Shown in pieces: positions 59,949 through 64,000 of a DNA stretch of 64,000 bases. The position numbers were made by a program, and so were the translations under genes. Source of the DNA: Pyrrhoderma lamaoense (Eukaryota; Basidiomycota; Agaricomycetes; Hymenochaetales; Hymenochaetaceae); contig NBAZ01000004.1 of the NCBI GenBank assembly GCA_002794735.1, forward strand, positions 868,001 through 932,000, read 5' to 3'. Under the pieces are notes generated by a model. The model did not search any database. It saw only the letters and a program-made list of their open reading frames with translations, and was not told where the DNA came from. Numbering within the stretch: the first letter of the stretch is position 1; every line of letters begins with the position of its first letter.

Positions 59949-60928
59949 ACCTCGAAGGTGGCAGTATACATGTGTAGTGACTTACAGTCAAGTCTGAGAC
60001 AATATTGGAAGAGTCACGTGAAGTAGTTAAGGGATGGTCAAACTGCATTTAAAGACTAGAGTAGCAAGACGTGAAGTAAACTACACAAAGTCTTACATGC
60101 ACAACGGTCAATCTTGTGTACTTAGAGGGGTGATGTGAACGAACTAAAGAGAAGTATGACGATAACTCCAAAAGTGAGGGATTTGTTAAGAGCTGTCAAG
60201 CGTAAAAAGGGATATCAGTGTCAGAAGGTCGCGAGGATAGATGCGACTGGGGGAAGGGGAGTAACAACTAATAAAAAAGGGGGAAGTGGATAAATGAAGT
60301 TGAGAAAGAAAAAAAGTAATGCATCAAATTCATATTTTTTCTGATTTTTTTCAACGTTTGATGAATGGTGGATGAAGAATATCAGAAAGTGTCATAACAC
60401 AGGAGACAACGGAAGCTAAATTATTGCAATCCTGGCCTTGTTTGAGCGTTGATAGCTCGCGATTAATAGTATTGTTGTGTGGCCGTAAAGGAAAGCACAA
60501 ACGCTCGTAAAGGATGCCAATACTTCCTTGGCAGAGCACAGCTCAGCTCTTCAGGAGAGAGAACTGTACAAAGAAAAAAATATAGATGCAAAAAAAACGA
60601 TCCGTGGAAGATCGCGGTGTAGTGCGCGTATTTGCTATGGTGACAATAACAGAGACTAAAGAAACCCTGACGATTAAATAGAATGCGCGAAAGAATCAAT
60701 GCAAGTAATAGAAGTGATCGGCGAATCCTTGAACAAACGATGTTTCTCGTAAAAACTTTATAGTCGACCGATTTGTGGGCAAGTCCGTATAGCAACGAAA
60801 AAGAGCAAGAAATAGGGAGAAAAAGACAGATGATATGCCGAGATCAAGGCGATGTACAACGAAAGTTAAGTATTATCCCGGGCATCTTAGAGTAAAATTA
60901 GCAAAACTCGGAGAAATCCCTTTATTAT
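59949..60928. other. Region between HEI10 and the cyclin gene, no gene seen
   Basis: About 980 bp holding the HEI10 promoter and the 3' end of the cyclin gene. Open frames at 60351-60795 on the minus strand have no family signature. AT-rich with A/T runs at 60309-60352. Confidence 0.4.
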
Positions 60929-63208
60929 TCATGCCCTGAGCCATAAGGGTCTAGTTGGTAGATGGTCAGCTTGACCATAGGAGAAAGGCAGGTTTCCGGA
61001 AGGAAGACAGCCTTCCGGCCCATTAAAAATCTGAGAATATGTTCGAATATGCGAGGACAGTTGCCCGCTTGCTGACTGTGTCGACCTTGTGTTACTGACA
61101 GGAGGACATACTGTAGCAATAGAGAAACTTGTGCCAAAAGGCTGGTAAAATGAGGATGATCTCACTACTCTAGATTCACCAAAGTGTGAAACAAAATCCG
61201 AGGTACCTAGGGCAACATTAGGAGGGGAAATCCATGCCGAAGTTTGTGCACAGGTTGCAGAAAAGGACCTGACGTGAGAAGCATTACTTGCACTTTGCAG
61301 AATACCATAGTGATTTTCAGGGCGGCGATAATTTCTTTCTAAAGGAGGGTCCGCCTGAGGACTCCACTCAGATGGGGGTGGTAGGCAGGATGAGTTTTGT
61401 ACGGGGTCCACTTCTATAGGGATATTACATCCAAACTGGCCCCCTGTGCGTGACGAACGGCGCTTAGGAACGTATTCTTCGCGTAGAGGCCCGTCTTCAT
61501 CGAGATTGATATCAATATCAAACGGTTCAAAAGGTGGTTGATGTGATGCAGTCTTCTTTTCACCATCACAAACAAGTAACGGGCTAAATACAGGTAACAC
61601 CGTATTAACCATCGAGGATGTCAGCCCTGCTGTACTGTGTAATCGAACCAGGTCATCTATCATCTTGCGGATGATAGCAGCCGCATCATAAGTAGAAGGC
61701 CTTCGGATTGGGGCAGGGTATGGTGATATCGTTGACTGATAATGTCGGAGATATATAAGCCATTTACCCCATGTCAATGCGGGGACAGATAGATCATGCC
61801 CCAGAACGTTGAGTGCTGCGAGCTCAAGACGATTAATACTCTGTATTGGGACTTCGGAAACAGTGTGCCTACAGAATATTATTAAATAAAAGATGTATTA
61901 CCAGGATGTATAGGGACTACAAACCATGTTTTATTTGAGAAAGTATGGTCGTCCAACCATTTGTTGGCTAACATGCAGCCGAGTAGAGCAATTCTGAATG
62001 GGGCCTGAGCTTCCAAAATTATTTGGTCGCCTGGTGAATGGCATCCTTCTCCGAATAATTCCCTTCTGAAGTCACACTCTGCGGCATTCAGCTCGAGGTT
62101 AGAAGATTGAGCATGGAAAATGACCGGTAGCTTAGTGATATACCATAAAGCAAGAGCGATGGTTGATGGCTGGAGAAGCGTCGAACAGAGGACAGCATGG
62201 ATGGATTTCGCAAGACTACATGATGGTTTATCTGGATAAAACTTAGACGATCTAGAATGCTACGATTAGAAACTTCAAAGAAAAAGTAAGTAAGGATCCA
62301 TCCTACCTTGAGCCTATGTAGCGATGCGGTAAGCTCATCCCAGATGAACAGACCTTCCAAACAAAGTCAGACATCCATTCTGATAGGGGCTCTGCTAAAA
62401 GGCGATAATCCCTGATGTAGGCTGGGTTGCTGAGCGGTTCCAAGGTAACTTTATGGCATGCATCTGGTTGACAAACGTCTTCTGGCACATCCATGGAATT
62501 TGGATCGCAAGAGCGAGTGATCCCACTTGCAACAATCCTATCGATATAATCAGCAAAGGGAGTCACATATTTCTGTTGCATCGCAGTATCCGTTATCTGT
62601 TTATTGGAGTCCTTATAGCCAAGTCCTAAATTCTCATTCGCGAGAAGCTGAGGGCATCTATCTATATGCATAGAATTCCAGATATCCAAGCCTAGACTAT
62701 GTGAACGTGAGTCATTTCCATCAGCGCCATAGCTCGACCACATAGGTTCAAAAGTGCCAATTGCATCGGGGCACTGTTGTAATCCCATGTTTGATGACAC
62801 TGATCCCGTTTGACTCACAGGAGAGAGAAATGCTTCCGCGTGTCCCTGCTTACTGACTGATGCGTTGCCCGCACCAATCAACCCGTGACTGTAACTAGTG
62901 CTCTCTCGAGCCACAGAGGCCCCTTCAGAGATTTGACCCGTAAACGAGTTGTCTCCGAAGTTGTGGATCGGATGAAGGTCCGGCCAGTTTGGTTGTGTAC
63001 TTTGCGAACTCCCTGATATGAAGGCTGATTCGTAATTCACGGGTAGAAAAGGGCGCTGGATTACGTATTTGAAGTTGTCACTAGTGAGAGAAGAACCAAA
63101 AGTGACGGGAGGATGAAAGGAAGCTTGGGTGTCTGATGATTGCTTGCTTGTTGGATATTTGAGGTTTGCGTGAGTTAAGGATTTAATTGGAGGGACGGGT
63201 ACAGGCAT
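60929..63208 (-). CDS. Pcl-type cyclin (Pho85-cyclin-like) with disordered ends
   Basis: Cyclin-box protein of the Pcl/PHO80 class, partner of a Pho85/CDK5-type kinase. The N-terminal 270 residues (MPVPVPPIKSLTHANLKYPT and onward) are Ser/Gly-rich and disordered. The box starts YRLLAEPLSEWMSDFVWKVC. Across introns it continues SLAKSIHAVLCSTLLQPSTI with ALALWYITKLPVIF, then FRIALLGCMLANKWLDDHTF, SNKTWHTVSEVPIQSINRLE and LAALNVLGHDLSVPALTWGK. The order matches the cyclin fold. A disordered tail (FDIDINLDEDGPLREEYVPK) ends LPTRPLWLRA. Three introns are visible. The phase at the first junction (about 62290) is off by one, perhaps another one-base deletion. The start is the ATG at 63208. Confidence 0.82.
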
Positions 63209-63801
63209 CGGCTTATTTGAGTGAATGAGAGGGGAGGACTAACCGCTGGGCGAGTCAAAGGCTAATTTGATATGACTTGAGCCGCAACGATGTCCAGGTA
63301 TCTATGCGCGTGTTGACCTACAGAGCCTCGAAAAGAGGAAGAAGAAAAATGTTGAAAAAGAGAGAGAAAAAGAAGGGGAAAGTCGTGAAGGTGGTCGTAA
63401 TGGATGAGATCGATTGAAGGGGATCTCGATGGCAAACGCACAACGAAGGCGTGCCTTTTGATGAAACCTTTGAGGAAGAAGAAGAGAAAAGGAGGACTCA
63501 GAGGAGGGGATCTAGTAGGGTCGGGCTGGGTGCGCTGAGGTCGACGTCGACGTCAAGCACGGGCGTTGACGACAATCGACGACTTTCGCTGTGGCGGGAG
63601 GTGGGTAACGTCTGAAAATTACTCTCGCCTAGTCTACACGTGCGCAGTCATCTTTTCCCACGACTACAAGCCGAGTAAAATTTTGTGCAAGATTATTGAT
63701 TACATTTACACCAGCTCTACTTACTTGCCGTATATTATTACAACATACTTTGTTGTACTTGTAAATTACTAATTAGCATTTGCACTTCTCACTTCACATC
63801 A
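63209..63801. other. Upstream region of the cyclin gene
   Basis: About 590 bp. A GTCGAC/ACGTC cluster lies at about 63539-63555 (GGTCGACGTCGACGTCAAG), two overlapping palindromes with TGACG-like half sites. A purine tract of GAAGAAGAAAA type lies near 63338-63380. No gene seen. Confidence 0.4.
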
Positions 63802-63996
63802 TCATCCCCTTCGGTCAACATTCACAACGATGAATGGCACCTCAACATCCTCCATTTCCTCGTCCATCACAATAACCTCAAGAATAAGCTGCCTTTTCCA
63901 GTCTGGTAGTGGCTTCTTGCTAATCATTTCGACCACTTCGCTAATCTTCTTTTGCATTCGCCCATCCCCCTGTTCAGACTTATCAGCATTACTCAT
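63802..63996 (-). CDS. Small unidentified ORF at the window edge, possibly partial
   Basis: Sixty-four codons from an ATG at 63996 (MSNADKSEQGDGRMQKKISE) to a stop at 63802 (ending VPFIVVNVDRRG). The middle reads SKKPLPDWKRQLILEVIVMD. The frame is still open upstream at the window end, so this could be the last exon of a longer gene. I do not recognise it. Its charged but plausible composition makes it a moderate candidate only. Confidence 0.35.
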   Translation of the reverse strand: MSNADKSEQGDGRMQKKISEVVEMISKKPLPDWKRQLILEVIVMDEEMEDVEVPFIVVNVDRRG

Positions 63997-64000
63997 ATCC

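Overview
This is a stretch of a fungal nuclear chromosome, most likely from a basidiomycete. The genes are intron-rich, with mostly 45-70 nt GT-AG introns, and sit close together on both strands. They are typical fungal housekeeping genes (MEF2, LEU1, TFC1, PSF3, PKR1, MDM10, SEC12, RPL9, RPL29), alongside several long serine-rich disordered proteins. No bacterial operon structure, CRISPR array, rRNA or convincing tRNA was seen.

Layout. 0.5-15.4 kb: ribosomal protein uL6 (RPL9), prenylcysteine methyltransferase (STE14), mitochondrial EF-G2 (MEF2), an unidentified protein, isopropylmalate isomerase (LEU1), ribosomal protein eL29 (RPL29), TFIIIC tau95 (TFC1), a small probable mitochondrial protein, GINS subunit PSF3 and V-ATPase assembly factor PKR1. 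15.45-21.85 kb: one nearly full-length non-LTR retrotransposon (ORF1 with zinc knuckles; ORF2 with endonuclease, reverse transcriptase and RNase H), with a 12-A tail and a perfect 13-bp target-site duplication. It lies in what was a short shared promoter between PKR1 and MDM10. 21.9-35 kb: MDM10 (ERMES), a disordered protein, SmG, TAF9, SEC12, a NIPA-type magnesium transporter and a Rck2/Srk1-like kinase. 35.6-43.5 kb: a secreted GH18 chitinase, a disordered protein and a gene-poor stretch of about 3 kb. 43.5-64 kb: a WTAP/Mum2-like m6A-complex subunit, a WRAP53/TCAB1-like WD40 protein, an intronless kinase, a sorbitol/xylitol-type dehydrogenase, a very large serine-rich protein with a CUE-like C-terminus, a HEI10-type RING protein, a Pcl-type cyclin and the end of an unidentified small gene.

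Reading-frame quality. Many genes show frame breaks even though the protein is conserved on both sides. I placed about 26, and every one is repaired by adding exactly one base, often in a run of identical bases (C4 to C5, G5 to G6, A3 to A4). Breaks of one polarity in essential single-copy genes indicate a deletion bias in the assembly rather than decay. Spans below are therefore whole genes, breaks are named in each entry, and a naive translation will truncate many proteins.

The genes do not form one pathway. They cover translation, transcription, replication, organelle contact sites, secretion, leucine synthesis, signalling and RNA modification. The two most unusual features are the retrotransposon that split the PKR1/MDM10 promoter, with substitutions at key endonuclease and RNase H positions, and several odd splice structures (a 32-nt intron, a 12-nt exon, a GC-AG intron).
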